The notes: a model not told the origin generated them from the letters alone. A stretch of DNA of 64,000 nt from JBCDCY01 sp039180875 (GCA_039180875.1 JBCDCY010000004.1:310001-374000); one strand, 5' to 3'. Counted from the stretch's first letter, positions 1 through 8,009 are shown. Numbers and translations are program-made.

Positions 1-1562
1 CCCTCGATGGTCTCGACCGCCTTGTCGAGATCCTCCTCCGAGCTCACCTGCACCGCCGCGGCACCGAGCGCGGTCGCGGCGTCCGCCAGCGAGGGCCAGT
101 TGAAGAGCGACATCACCGGGTCCATCTGGCGATCCTCGAACTGCACGTACTCCGCCCCGTAGGCGTTGTCGTTGCAGACCACCACGACCAGATCCAGCTT
201 CTCGCGCACGGCAGAGGTGAACTCGGCGAGCCCGCCCATCATGAAGCCGCCGTCGCCGGTCACCAGCAGGGTCGGCTGATCCGGCCGGGCGACGGCCGCG
301 CCGATGGCATAGCCCATGCCGAGGCCGATGGCCGCCACGTTGGTCGAGAGCAGCATGTTGCGCGGCCCGGTAACGGAGATCCGCGACCATGCCTCATTAC
401 AGAACCGCCCACCGTCGGTGACGAACACCCGCTCGGCATCGAGCGTCGCGTCGATGCGCTGCAACGCGCGGGAGAGATCGACGGTCCCCGCGCGGTTGGT
501 CGCGGCGGGCAGGGGCGGCGCCTCCTTCAGGGCTGCCGCATCGAGGGTGTCGGTGGCGCGGGAGGAGGGGATCTCTGCCTCATCAAGCCATTTGAGCATG
601 GTCTCGACCACCAGATCCGGCGCGCCGACCAGGGCGGCATCGGGCCGGGCGCGCCGGCCGAGGCTGGCGGGCATGTCGTCCACTTGGACCAACCGGCAGC
701 CCTCCAGATACCCGCCCCAGGCGGTGGTGAACCGGTTGAGCCCGGCGCCGAAGGAGATGATGCAGTCGGCCGCCCCGATGGCCTCGGCCGCCGCCGGGGT
801 GCTGAGCGTGCCGAAGACGCCGAGGTCGTGGTCGGCGCCCTGGAACAGGCCCTTGGCCTTCAAGGTGGTGGCCACCGGCGCGCCGATCCGCTCGGCCAGC
901 TTCAGCAGCGGCTCCCGCGCGCCGATGGCGCCGCGCCCGGCCAGGATCAGCGGCGTGCGGGCGGCGGCGATGATGCCGATGGCGTTCTCCATCGCCGGGC
1001 CGTCGGCCGGCTGCAGCCGGGCCTCGTCGGGTGCTGGCACAACGCCGGTATAGCGCCCAACCTCCCACATCAGCGGGGTCGGCATGTTGAAGACGATCGG
1101 CCGGCGCTCCGCGCGCGCCCGGCGAAAGGCTTCCGCCAGGTCCTCGGCCACGCTGTCGGGTCCGCGGAGCGGCACGAAGCCCGCCCCGGTCGCCTCCACC
1201 ACCGCGCGCTGGGCGATGGCCTGGTAGTGCTCCGGATCGTCGGCCGGCGTGTCGCCCGACATCAGCACCAGCGGCAGGGTGCCCTTCACGCCCTCGATGA
1301 TCGGCGTGGTCGCGTTCGACAGCGCCGGGCCCTGGGTCACGGTCGCCACCCCGACCTCGCCGGTCATCGCCGCATGGCCGAGCGCCATCAGCACCGCCCC
1401 GGCCTCGTGCGTCGCCGGCACGTAGCGCCCGCCATAGGTGCGCACGAAGTCATCCACCATGAAGAGGTTGGAGTCGCCCATCAGCCCGAACAGGGTCTCG
1501 ACGCCCATATCGTTCAGGGCCCGTGCCAGGACCCGGTTTACGGGAAGACTTTCGACATCCAT
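1..1562 (-). CDS. Thiamine diphosphate-dependent enzyme, acetolactate synthase-like (3' end outside window)
   Basis: The frame opens at an ATG (MDVESLPVNR) and runs off the left edge after about 520 codons, so the C-terminus is missing. The order is that of the acetolactate synthase / benzoylformate decarboxylase superfamily: an N-terminal pyrimidine-binding domain with the catalytic-type glutamate in THEAGA (Glu53), a central domain, then a diphosphate-binding domain with GDG at 436-438 and a downstream NDNAYG asparagine motif. It should condense or decarboxylate a 2-oxo acid in the cytoplasm, but the substrate cannot be read from sequence. No small regulatory subunit of a true biosynthetic ALS is adjacent. 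It diverges from the glyoxalase-like gene at 1781. Family is certain; function is open. Confidence 0.85.
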   Translation of the reverse strand, partial: MDVESLPVNRVLARALNDMGVETLFGLMGDSNLFMVDDFVRTYGGRYVPATHEAGAVLMALGHAAMTGEVGVATVTQGPALSNATTPIIEGVKGTLPLVLMSGDTPADDPEHYQAIAQRAVVEATGAGFVPLRGPDSVAEDLAEAFRRARAERRPIVFNMPTPLMWEVGRYTGVVPAPDEARLQPADGPAMENAIGIIAAARTPLILAGRGAIGAREPLLKLAERIGAPVATTLKAKGLFQGADHDLGVFGTLSTPAAAEAIGAADCIISFGAGLNRFTTAWGGYLEGCRLVQVDDMPASLGRRARPDAALVGAPDLVVETMLKWLDEAEIPSSRATDTLDAAALKEAPPLPAATNRAGTVDLSRALQRIDATLDAERVFVTDGGRFCNEAWSRISVTGPRNMLLSTNVAAIGLGMGYAIGAAVARPDQPTLLVTGDGGFMMGGLAEFTSAVREKLDLVVVVCNDNAYGAEYVQFEDRQMDPVMSLFNWPSLADAATALGAAAVQVSSEEDLDKAVETIE

Positions 1563-1780
1563 CGCGTCACCTCGTATTGCAGCCCGACACGGCTCCCGCA
1601 GTCGACGGGCGCGCCGCCCGTCCATGCCTGGCTTTAGCCGATTTGTCGGGGTGAACCCACCTCACATGGTTTGGAACTTGGGGCGGCGGGGCGCGACGGC
1701 GAGCCTCTCGCGGCGTTTTGACCGGCCGGGGCCGGGCGTTTAGCCTTTGCGGCTCGCGTGGGGAAGTCGTGAGAGGGGCC

Positions 1781-2614
1781 ATGGCCAGCGGACGTCCGAT
1801 CGATCACATCGTGCTCGCCGTGCGCCGGCTTGACGACGCGGCCGCGACCTATGAGGCGCTGGGCTTCACCCTCACGCCACGGGCCCGGCACGACGACCAT
1901 ATGGGCACCTCGAACCGGCTCGCGCAGTTTGGCGACCGGAGCTTCATCGAGGTGCTGGAGGTCGACCGGCCGGACACGCTCATGCCCCACGGGCCGGAGG
2001 CGGAGCCGCCCACCTTCAGCTTCGGCGCCCACAATCGCAGCGCGGTCGGGCTGCGGGAGGGTGCCTCCATGCTGGTCTTTGCCGGAGAGGATGCGCGGGC
2101 CGATATCGCCGCGTTCACCCGCGCCGGCATCCCGACCTTCGCGCCGTTCTCCTTCGAGCGGCAGGCGCGCACGCCGGACGGGGCGAGCGCCACGGTCGCC
2201 TTCACCCTCGCCTTCGTGCAGTTCCCGGAGATGGCCCGCCTCGCCTTCTTCGTCTGCGAGAACCGCGCGCCCGAGCATTTCTGGAAGCCCGCCTATCAGA
2301 CCCACGCGAACGGGGCGGCGGGCATCGCCGCCGTCACCGTCGCCTCTCCGGCGGCGGAGCGAGACGCGGGGCTGATGGGCGCGCTCTTCGGGGGCGAGGT
2401 CACGCCCTGGGGCGACGGCTGGTCGGTCGCCTGCGGGCCGTCGCAGATGGTGCGGGTGCTGCTGCCCGCCTCGGCCCTGGCCCTCGACCCGAGCCTGGCG
2501 GGGCAGGACCTGAGCTCCGCCCTCCTGGTCGGCGTCACCCTCCGCGGCCCGGCGCGCCCCATCGTCGCCGCCGATGCGGCCCACGGCATGTTTCTCGCCT
2601 GGGAGGAGGCCTAG
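1781..2614 (+). CDS. Glyoxalase-like (VOC) domain protein
   Basis: This 277-residue protein begins DHIVLAVRRLDDAAATYEALGFTL-style, the opening beta-alpha module of glyoxalase_3/VOC proteins, followed by GTSNRLAQFGD and FIEVLEV. A second VOC-like half with AAGIAAVTVAS starts near residue 185. VOC enzymes use a metal-centred fold for isomerisation, dioxygenation or bleomycin-type binding, so the substrate is unknown. The ATG at 1781 is preferred over an upstream in-frame start because a GAGAGGGG Shine-Dalgarno stretch lies just before it and homology begins there. It diverges from the ThDP enzyme and is followed by the TetR promoter, so it is probably its own transcription unit. Confidence 0.75.
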   Translation: MASGRPIDHIVLAVRRLDDAAATYEALGFTLTPRARHDDHMGTSNRLAQFGDRSFIEVLEVDRPDTLMPHGPEAEPPTFSFGAHNRSAVGLREGASMLVFAGEDARADIAAFTRAGIPTFAPFSFERQARTPDGASATVAFTLAFVQFPEMARLAFFVCENRAPEHFWKPAYQTHANGAAGIAAVTVASPAAERDAGLMGALFGGEVTPWGDGWSVACGPSQMVRVLLPASALALDPSLAGQDLSSALLVGVTLRGPARPIVAADAAHGMFLAWEEA

Positions 2615-2641
2615 CCGGCGTTCGCTCGGAAAGATCGTGCT

Positions 2642-2670
2642 TTGAATACATACCGACCGTATGGTATGTA
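2642..2670 (+). promoter_or_regulatory. TetR-gene promoter with operator in the spacer
   Basis: A -35-like TTGAAT (2642-2647) and a -10-like TATGTA (2665-2670) are exactly 17 bp apart. The spacer and the -10 contain the perfect inverted repeat ACATACC-8 nt-GGTATGT (2648-2669). A repressor bound here would block RNA polymerase. The position just ahead of a TetR gene suggests autoregulation of the operon from 2676 to 4366. The predicted transcription start falls within a base or two of the ATG at 2676. Confidence 0.65.
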
Positions 2671-2675
2671 ATCTT

Positions 2676-3314
2676 ATGCCCCGCCCGACCAAACAAGATC
2701 CCGACCGCGGCGACGCCCGCACCCGCCTGTTGGGGGCGGCCCGCGACATCGTCCGCCGCCAGGGCTTCACCGCCACCACCGTCGATGAGCTCTGCGCTGC
2801 GGCGGGGGTGACCAAGGGCGCGTTCTTCCATCACTTCAAGACGAAGGAGGCGCTGGGCGTCGCCGCGGCGGAGTTCTGGGCCGAGACCACCTCGGCCCTC
2901 TTCGCGGAGGCGCCCTATCACAGCCCCGACGATCCCCTGGACCGGGTGCTCGCCTATCTCGACTTCCGCCGGGCCATCATGGCGGGGGATCTGGCGAAGT
3001 GGACCTGTCTGGTCGGCACCATGACGCAGGAGGTCTACGCCAGCCATCCAGCGATCCGCGATGCCTGCGCCGACAGCATCCTCGGCCACGCGGCGACCCT
3101 CATCCCGGATATCGAGGCGGCGATGGAGGCCCGCGCGATCCGCGCCGACTGGACCGCCGAAAGCCTCGCCCGGCACTGCCAGGCGGTGCTGCAGGGCGCC
3201 TTCATCCTGGCCAAGGCGACCGGCGATCCCGCCCTCGCCCACGACAGCATCGACCACCTGCGCCGCTACGTCGAAGGCCTGTTCGCGCCACCCCCGGCGG
3301 GCCGCACCGCCTGA
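2676..3314 (+). CDS. TetR/AcrR family transcriptional regulator
   Basis: A 212-residue one-domain-plus-ligand-pocket repressor. The N-terminus (TRLLGAARDIVRRQGFTATT) and the helix-turn-helix at about 35-56 (VDELCAAAGVTKGAFFHHF) are classic TetR. The C-terminal half is helical and divergent, as usual for effector-binding domains. An in-frame ATG at 2661 would add five residues, but that codon lies inside the operator and upstream of the predicted transcript start. I therefore chose 2676, which lacks a Shine-Dalgarno and is probably translated leaderless. The three following genes run in the same direction with short gaps, so it likely controls itself and the VOC/DUF1428 genes. The inducer is unknown. 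Confidence 0.88.
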   Translation: MPRPTKQDPDRGDARTRLLGAARDIVRRQGFTATTVDELCAAAGVTKGAFFHHFKTKEALGVAAAEFWAETTSALFAEAPYHSPDDPLDRVLAYLDFRRAIMAGDLAKWTCLVGTMTQEVYASHPAIRDACADSILGHAATLIPDIEAAMEARAIRADWTAESLARHCQAVLQGAFILAKATGDPALAHDSIDHLRRYVEGLFAPPPAGRTA

Positions 3315-3332
3315 GCTCGAAGGACAAAAGAT

Positions 3333-3542
3333 ATGCGCCCCATCGTTCCCAACCTCTGGTTCGACAATCAGGCAGAGGAGGCCGCGACCTTCTACGTCGC
3401 GCTCTTCCCCGACAGCCGCATCGAGCATCTGATGCGGGCTCCGGCCGAGACCCCCGGCAGCTCCGGCCGCGTCATGCAGGCCATGCTGCAGATGCGAAAG
3501 GTCGACATCGCGGCGCTCGAAGCAGCCGCCTCCAACGCCTGA
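3333..3542 (+). pseudogene. PhnB-like VOC protein with in-frame internal deletion
   Basis: The 69-codon frame starts exactly like a PhnB-type VOC protein (PNLWFDNQAEEAATFY, LFPDSRIEH). After about 47 residues it jumps to the usual extreme C-terminus of the same family (RVMQAMLQMRKVDIAALEAA). Family members are normally about 150-160 residues, so roughly 85-95 central codons are missing while the reading frame is kept. The core beta strands and pocket residues are lost, so it can hardly be enzymatically active. It sits 18 bp behind the TetR gene and 13 bp before the DUF1428 gene and is presumably still transcribed. A sequencing or assembly deletion is possible. Confidence 0.75.
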
Positions 3543-3555
3543 AGGGAGAGAGATC

Positions 3556-3909
3556 ATGAGCTATGTCGATGGCTTCGTCGCCGCCGTGCCGAGCGCCAAT
3601 CGGGAGGCCTACCGCAAGCACGCCGAACTGGCCGCCGTGGTCTTTCGCGACCACGGCGCTGCGCGCGTCGTCGAGTGTTGGGGCGACGACGTGCCGGACG
3701 GAGAGGTGACGTCCTTTCCCCTGGCCGTGAAGAAGCAGGCGGACGAGACGGTGGTCTTCTCCTGGGTCGAATGGCCGTCGAAGGAGATGCGGGATGCCGG
3801 CATGCAGAAGGTCTTTGAGGATCCGCGCATGCAGCCCGACCAGAACCCGATGCCGCTCGACGGCAAGCGCCTGATCTACGGCGGCTTCGCGCTGCTGCTG
3901 GACGCCTGA
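3556..3909 (+). CDS. DUF1428 family protein
   Basis: The 117-residue protein has the family's opening MSYVDGFVAAVP and the conserved ECWGDDVPDGEVTSF and VFSWVEWPS segments, ending KRLIYGGFALLLD. DUF1428 proteins are small dimeric alpha-beta barrels of unknown activity and are often encoded beside VOC/PhnB-type genes, as here. It has a strong GGGAGAGAG ribosome binding site at 3542-3552. It lies third in the presumed TetR-controlled operon, between the VOC remnant and an intact VOC gene. Family assignment is firm; the biochemical role is unknown. Confidence 0.88.
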   Translation: MSYVDGFVAAVPSANREAYRKHAELAAVVFRDHGAARVVECWGDDVPDGEVTSFPLAVKKQADETVVFSWVEWPSKEMRDAGMQKVFEDPRMQPDQNPMPLDGKRLIYGGFALLLDA

Positions 3910-3940
3910 GAGCCCCTTAACCAGATGAGAGGAGACCGCC

Positions 3941-4366
3941 ATGCAGCCCAACATCTATCTGTTCTTCGACGGCGACTGCTTCGAAGCGATGTCGCTTTAC
4001 GCCGAGGTGCTGGGGGGAGAGATCGCCTCCATCGTGCGCAACGCCGATGCGCCGGACGCGGAAAGCCGCATGCCCGGCGGCGACGATCTGGTGATGAACA
4101 TGCAGATGCGGCTTGGCGCCGCGACGGTCATGGCCTCCGACGCGCCGCACGAGTGGTACAGCAAACCCCAGGGCTTTCGCGTGCAGGTCGAGCCGGAAAG
4201 CCGTGCCGACTTCGACCGGATGTTCTCAGCCTTGGCGGCCGAAGCCCGGGCGGTCGACATGCCGCCCGAGGAGACGTTTTGGGCCGAGCGCTTCGCCATG
4301 TTCACCGACCGCTACGGCACGCCCTGGATGCTGAACTACGAGGGCGCGAAGAGCGCCCCCGCCTGA
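3941..4366 (+). CDS. PhnB-like VOC family protein
   Basis: An intact 141-residue single-module VOC protein: IYLFFDGDCFEAMSLYAEVLGG is the first beta-alpha unit, and the protein closes with FGMFTDRYGTPWML-like text (FAMFTDRYGTPWMLNYEG), the hallmark of the 3-demethylubiquinone-methyltransferase-like/PhnB group. Members bind small ligands or metals and some detoxify xenobiotics; no substrate can be assigned. It is the last gene of the TetR-led group and has a GAGAGGAG ribosome binding site. A dispersed hairpin element follows and separates it from the convergent fpr gene. Confidence 0.82.
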   Translation: MQPNIYLFFDGDCFEAMSLYAEVLGGEIASIVRNADAPDAESRMPGGDDLVMNMQMRLGAATVMASDAPHEWYSKPQGFRVQVEPESRADFDRMFSALAAEARAVDMPPEETFWAERFAMFTDRYGTPWMLNYEGAKSAPA

Positions 4367-4384
4367 GGAGGGTGCCCGCCGCCG

Positions 4385-4456
4385 CATACCTCCGGCGGGG
4401 ATATTTGCTCCAGCAAGAAAGTCCCATGGCGTTCGCAGTGGCGCAAACATCCATGG
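4385..4456. repeat. Dispersed intergenic inverted-repeat element, copy A
   Basis: A GCATACCTCCGGCGGGG head is followed by two inverted arms, GGATATTTGCTCCAGCAAG (from 4399) and CGCAGTGGCGCAAACATCC (to 4452). Twelve of the outer fourteen positions can pair. Related copies lie at about 13341, 36266 and 53725, with a weak one at 15395. Here it sits between two convergent genes, where it could end transcription from both sides. Confidence 0.7.
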
Positions 4457-4492
4457 CCGCGCGACCGCCACGGGCCGGGCCGCCGCCCGGGC

Positions 4493-5305
4493 TCAGTCGA
4501 CGAAGGCCTTCTCGATGACGAACTGCCCCGGGGCGGAGTTCGAGCCTTCCACCAGCCCGGCCCTCTCGCAGAGCGCCTTGTGGTCGAGCAGCATCGCCAT
4601 GGAGCCGCAGATCATCGCCCGGTCGGTGGCGGGGTCGAGGGGGCCACCGGCCGCCTCGGCAAACCGGCCGTCGCGGATCCAGTCCGTCATCCGGCCCATC
4701 GTCGCGCTCTCTTCCCGCGTGGTTGTGCAAAGATGTACCAGCTTGTCGCCCACCACCTCCGACAGCAGCGGATCGGCCGCGATCCCGGCCACCAGATGCT
4801 TGCCGTAGTCGAGCTCGGCCACGTCGCGGCAGGTGTGGGTCAGGATCACCTTGTCGAACTTCTCGTAGGTCTCGGGATCACGGATGATCGAGGCGAAGGG
4901 GGCGATCCCAGTGCCGGTGGAGAACAGGATCAGCCGCTTGCCCGGGACCAGCGCATCGTGGACCAGGGTGCCGACCGGCTTCGGCCGCATGACGATCTCG
5001 TCGCCCTCCGCGATATGCTGCAGGCGCGAGGTGAGCGGCCCCTCCTCCACCTTGATCGAGTAGAACTCGAGCTCTTCGGCCCAGTTCGGCGAGGCGATGG
5101 AGTAGGCGCGAAGCAGCGGCTTCTCCCCATCGACCAGACCGATCATGGCGAATTCGCCGGAGCGGAAGCGAAAGCTCGCCGGGCGTTCGCAGGTGAAGGA
5201 AAAGGTGCGGTCGGTCCAATGGCGGACGTTCGAGACGGGCAGAAAGGCGAGGCCGCGCAACGCCTTCGGCAGCTCCGCTTGGGCGGCCGGCTGGGCAACA
5301 GACAT
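4493..5305 (-). CDS. fpr: Ferredoxin--NADP+ reductase, bacterial plant-type
   Basis: This 270-residue flavoprotein transfers electrons between NADP(H) and ferredoxin or flavodoxin in the cytoplasm. The FAD-binding barrel shows RAYSIASP (66-73) and GPLTSRL (89-95). The NADP domain has STGTGIAPF (129-137) and a C-terminal CGS motif, and the protein ends in EKAFVD, the short aliphatic tail typical of bacterial subclass I FPRs. The ATG at 5305 is preferred over longer in-frame extensions because an ACGGAGA ribosome binding site precedes it and the extension has no family similarity. It diverges from the helicase gene; a 17-bp palindrome lies between them. In other bacteria fpr responds to redox stress, but here that is inference. 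Confidence 0.93.
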   Translation of the reverse strand: MSVAQPAAQAELPKALRGLAFLPVSNVRHWTDRTFSFTCERPASFRFRSGEFAMIGLVDGEKPLLRAYSIASPNWAEELEFYSIKVEEGPLTSRLQHIAEGDEIVMRPKPVGTLVHDALVPGKRLILFSTGTGIAPFASIIRDPETYEKFDKVILTHTCRDVAELDYGKHLVAGIAADPLLSEVVGDKLVHLCTTTREESATMGRMTDWIRDGRFAEAAGGPLDPATDRAMICGSMAMLLDHKALCERAGLVEGSNSAPGQFVIEKAFVD

Positions 5306-5410
5306 GCAGATCTCCGTCGACAGGGTCGGCTGGATATAGCGTCTGGCGACCAGCCATTGAAGTGTCGGAGGCTCAGGTCTTTCATCGCGGTCACGCTTTG
5401 TCAAAGACCG

Positions 5411-5427
5411 CACGACAAAGTGTCGTG
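5411..5427. promoter_or_regulatory. Perfect 7-3-7 palindrome in fpr/helicase divergent region
   Basis: CACGACA-AAG-TGTCGTG is a perfect inverted repeat about 105 bp upstream of fpr and 160 bp upstream of the helicase. Its size suits a dimeric repressor or activator. No cognate regulator is identifiable from the sequence. Confidence 0.45.
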
Positions 5428-5465
5428 AACGCATCAAAGGGCGTAACGTCACATCGCGCGCAAGA

Positions 5466-5493
5466 TTGACTTGAAGGCGCCGATCCCTATATT
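5466..5493 (+). promoter_or_regulatory. Predicted promoter of the DEAD-box helicase gene
   Basis: TTGACT (5466-5471) and TATATT (5488-5493) are separated by 16 bp. The CCTATATTCGC context around the -10 recurs upstream of sodB. The predicted start near 5500 leaves an untranslated leader of about 90 nt before the ATG at 5589, which is long enough for cold-responsive or autoregulatory control. Confidence 0.6.
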
Positions 5494-5588
5494 CGCGCTC
5501 AAATTTCGGCGTCGCAAAAGACCAATGACGCAAGGGCCGCGACAGAACTTAGGCGGCACACCATCAGCGTGATCGAGCAAGAGGCTAA

Positions 5589-7064
5589 ATGACCCGGTTC
5601 GCAGATCTCGGTATAGACGAGAACGTCCTGAAGGCTGTCGACGAGGCAGGCTACACCACTCCGACCCCGATCCAGGAACAGGCGATCCCCCATGCGCTGG
5701 AGGGACGCGACATCCTGGGCATCGCCCAGACCGGCACCGGCAAGACTGCGTCGTTCACCCTGCCGATGATCACCATGCTGGCCCAGGGCCGGGCCCGGGC
5801 GCGGATGCCGCGCTCCCTAATCCTTGCGCCGACGCGGGAACTGGCGGCTCAGGTGTCGGAGAACTTCGACACCTACGGCAAGTATCATCGCCTGACCATG
5901 GCGCTGTTGATCGGTGGGGTCTCGTTCAAGGATCAGGACAAGCTGATCGACCGCGGCGTCGACGTGCTGATCGCCACCCCCGGCCGCCTGCTCGACCATT
6001 TCGAGCGGGGCAAGCTGATGCTCTCGGGCGTGCAGATCATGGTGGTGGACGAAGCCGACCGGATGCTCGACATGGGCTTCATTCCCGATATCGAGCGGAT
6101 CTTCTCCCTCACACCGTTCACCCGGCAGACGCTGTTCTTCTCGGCCACCATGCCGCCGGAGATCACGCGGATCACCCAGACCTTCCTGCAGAACCCGGTG
6201 CGGGTCGAGGTGGCGCGCCAGGCCACCACGTCTGCCACCATCGAGCAGTCGGTCTGCCTGCACAAACCCAGCCGCAGCGACCGCACCGACCCGGAAAAGC
6301 GCGAGGTGCTGCGCCGCCTGATCCAGGGCGAGGGGGAGGGGCTGACCAACGCCATCATCTTCTGCAATCGCAAACGCGACGTGGATGTGCTGGCCAAGAG
6401 TCTGAAAAAGCACGATTTCAACGCCGAGGCGATCCACGGCGACCTGGACCAGTCGATCCGAACGCGCACGCTGAACGCCTTCCGCGACGGCGGGCTGAAG
6501 CTGCTCGTCGCCTCCGACGTTGCCGCTCGGGGCTTGGATATCCCGAGCGTCAGCCACGTCTTCAACTACGACGTACCCACCCATCCGGAAGACTACGTCC
6601 ACCGCATCGGGCGCACCGGGCGGGCCGGCCGCCAGGGCCGTGCCCTCACCATCTGCGTGCCGCGGGACGAGAAGTATCTCACCCGGATCGAGGAACTGGT
6701 GGGCTACAGCGTGCCGCGCATCGACAGCCCGATGCCGGCTGGGGAGAGCGGCGGCAGCCGGTCAAGGCCCGCGTCCTCCTCCAGCGCAAAGTCGGGCGAG
6801 GGCCGCAGCAGCAGCTCCCGCAGCCGTAGCGACACCCGCCAGGCTCCGCGCAGTAACGGCTCCGCGCCTCAGCCCAAGGCCCAGCCACAGTCCAGCTCGC
6901 AATCCAACTCGCCGTCCAATTCTCAGCCCAAATCCCAGTCCTCGCGGGGATCGTCAGGCAATGGCGGCCGGGTCGTCGGCATGGGCGACCACGTGCCCGC
7001 CTTCATGCTGCGCGATTTCCGGGTCGAGACCACGGTCCCGCGGGAAGACGACGACGCTGCCTAA
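5589..7064 (+). CDS. DEAD-box ATP-dependent RNA helicase, RhlE-like
   Basis: A 491-residue cytoplasmic RNA helicase that unwinds short duplexes in rRNA assembly or mRNA decay. The Q motif (GYTTPTPIQEQAIP, 21-34), motif I AQTGTGKT (46-53), Ia PTRELA (81-86), TPGR (130-133), DEAD (154-157), SAT (185-187) and HRIGRTGRAGR (around 342) are all intact. After about residue 380 comes a low-complexity Ser/Gln/Asn/Arg tail of about 80 residues, then a conserved-looking end with VGMGDHVPAFML. Such tails bind RNA nonspecifically or drive condensation. The ATG has a GAGG ribosome binding site and follows a roughly 90-nt leader. Confidence 0.95.
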   Translation: MTRFADLGIDENVLKAVDEAGYTTPTPIQEQAIPHALEGRDILGIAQTGTGKTASFTLPMITMLAQGRARARMPRSLILAPTRELAAQVSENFDTYGKYHRLTMALLIGGVSFKDQDKLIDRGVDVLIATPGRLLDHFERGKLMLSGVQIMVVDEADRMLDMGFIPDIERIFSLTPFTRQTLFFSATMPPEITRITQTFLQNPVRVEVARQATTSATIEQSVCLHKPSRSDRTDPEKREVLRRLIQGEGEGLTNAIIFCNRKRDVDVLAKSLKKHDFNAEAIHGDLDQSIRTRTLNAFRDGGLKLLVASDVAARGLDIPSVSHVFNYDVPTHPEDYVHRIGRTGRAGRQGRALTICVPRDEKYLTRIEELVGYSVPRIDSPMPAGESGGSRSRPASSSSAKSGEGRSSSSRSRSDTRQAPRSNGSAPQPKAQPQSSSQSNSPSNSQPKSQSSRGSSGNGGRVVGMGDHVPAFMLRDFRVETTVPREDDDAA

Positions 7065-7079
7065 ACGGCCGCGCTCGGA

Positions 7080-7838
7080 CTATTCAGCGGGCGTCTTCTC
7101 CGACGACACGTCGTAGCTCTGCACCTTGGTGTCGTAGTCCGGGTGCAGCGTGCCGCAGAGCCGATCCCAGAAGCTGAAGAAATTCGCATAGTTGTAGCGG
7201 AAGTGCTCGTGGTGCTGGTCGTGGAAGGTCACGCAGACCATGGGCGAGGGGAAGCGCGTCGTCTGATCGGCGAAGTACTCGAACCCCGAATGGCCGATCT
7301 GGCCGTTGATATGGTCCCAGGTCCGGTGAGCGATCAGCACCAGCGGATGCAGCGGCAGGATCATCGGCGCGAACAGGTAGAACGACTGCATCACGAAGGC
7401 GTCGACCTCGCCGTCGGAGTACTGTGACCAAACGGTCGGCGCGACGGAGCGGTGGTGCAGGAAGTGGAACTTATAGAGCCGCTTGCTGTGCATCAGCCGG
7501 TGGCCCCAGTAGAACCAGGTGTCGAAAGCGACGACGGAGACGGCGAACCACACCAGGGTCCACCAGGACAAGAGCGGCCCCGCCTGCCAGAGCGTCCAGC
7601 CCTGCAACTGCACGAAAATCCCGCCGGCCAGGCAAAAGCATGTGACGATGAGGGAGCGGAGGGAGTTGAGGATCTCCTCCCGCGCCCGCTTCTCCCCCCG
7701 CCGAAGCGGCTGGATGCGCCGCTCCGGATGGCGGTTGTTCACCCAGATCAGCAGATTGCCGAGGCCGAAATAGGCCGCAACGGTCGCCGCATAGACAGCC
7801 GCCCAGATGGCGAGGAACTCGAGGATCGTTGCGGTCAT
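7080..7838 (-). CDS. Fatty acid hydroxylase / sterol desaturase family membrane protein
   Basis: A 252-residue integral membrane diiron protein. After two N-terminal membrane spans, the histidine boxes HRLMH (113-117), HFLHH (125-129), H171/H183 and HDQHH (206-210) match the fatty acid hydroxylase superfamily, which hydroxylates or desaturates lipids or carotenoids using O2. The substrate is not deducible. It converges on the helicase gene with only 15 bp between stops and diverges from the alternative oxidase at 8010. Both of the latter are O2-using membrane diiron enzymes, so a shared promoter region is plausible. Confidence 0.88.
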   Translation of the reverse strand: MTATILEFLAIWAAVYAATVAAYFGLGNLLIWVNNRHPERRIQPLRRGEKRAREEILNSLRSLIVTCFCLAGGIFVQLQGWTLWQAGPLLSWWTLVWFAVSVVAFDTWFYWGHRLMHSKRLYKFHFLHHRSVAPTVWSQYSDGEVDAFVMQSFYLFAPMILPLHPLVLIAHRTWDHINGQIGHSGFEYFADQTTRFPSPMVCVTFHDQHHEHFRYNYANFFSFWDRLCGTLHPDYDTKVQSYDVSSEKTPAE

Positions 7839-8009
7839 GCGCCAACTCCTGCCCGCAGCGGGGTGCGCGATCTACCTCGATAGATAGCCCACTTGCCGCA
7901 GCTGCGAAAGCCACGCGGGGTGGCGGCATGCCGCATGCGCGGACCGCCGCAGGCCGTTGTGCAGCGCGGCAAAAATGCCATTTCAGGCTCAAGAAATGGG
8001 AGCAGTACG

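Noticed and set aside
1563..1780. TPP riboswitch ahead of the ThDP enzyme or the VOC gene
   Set aside because: No CTGAGA-type thi-box core is present on either strand in this gap.
5306..5533. N-terminal extension of ferredoxin-NADP reductase to 346 residues
   Set aside because: The extra 76 residues have no similarity to the family and cover the promoter region and palindrome. ATG 5305 has a good ribosome binding site.
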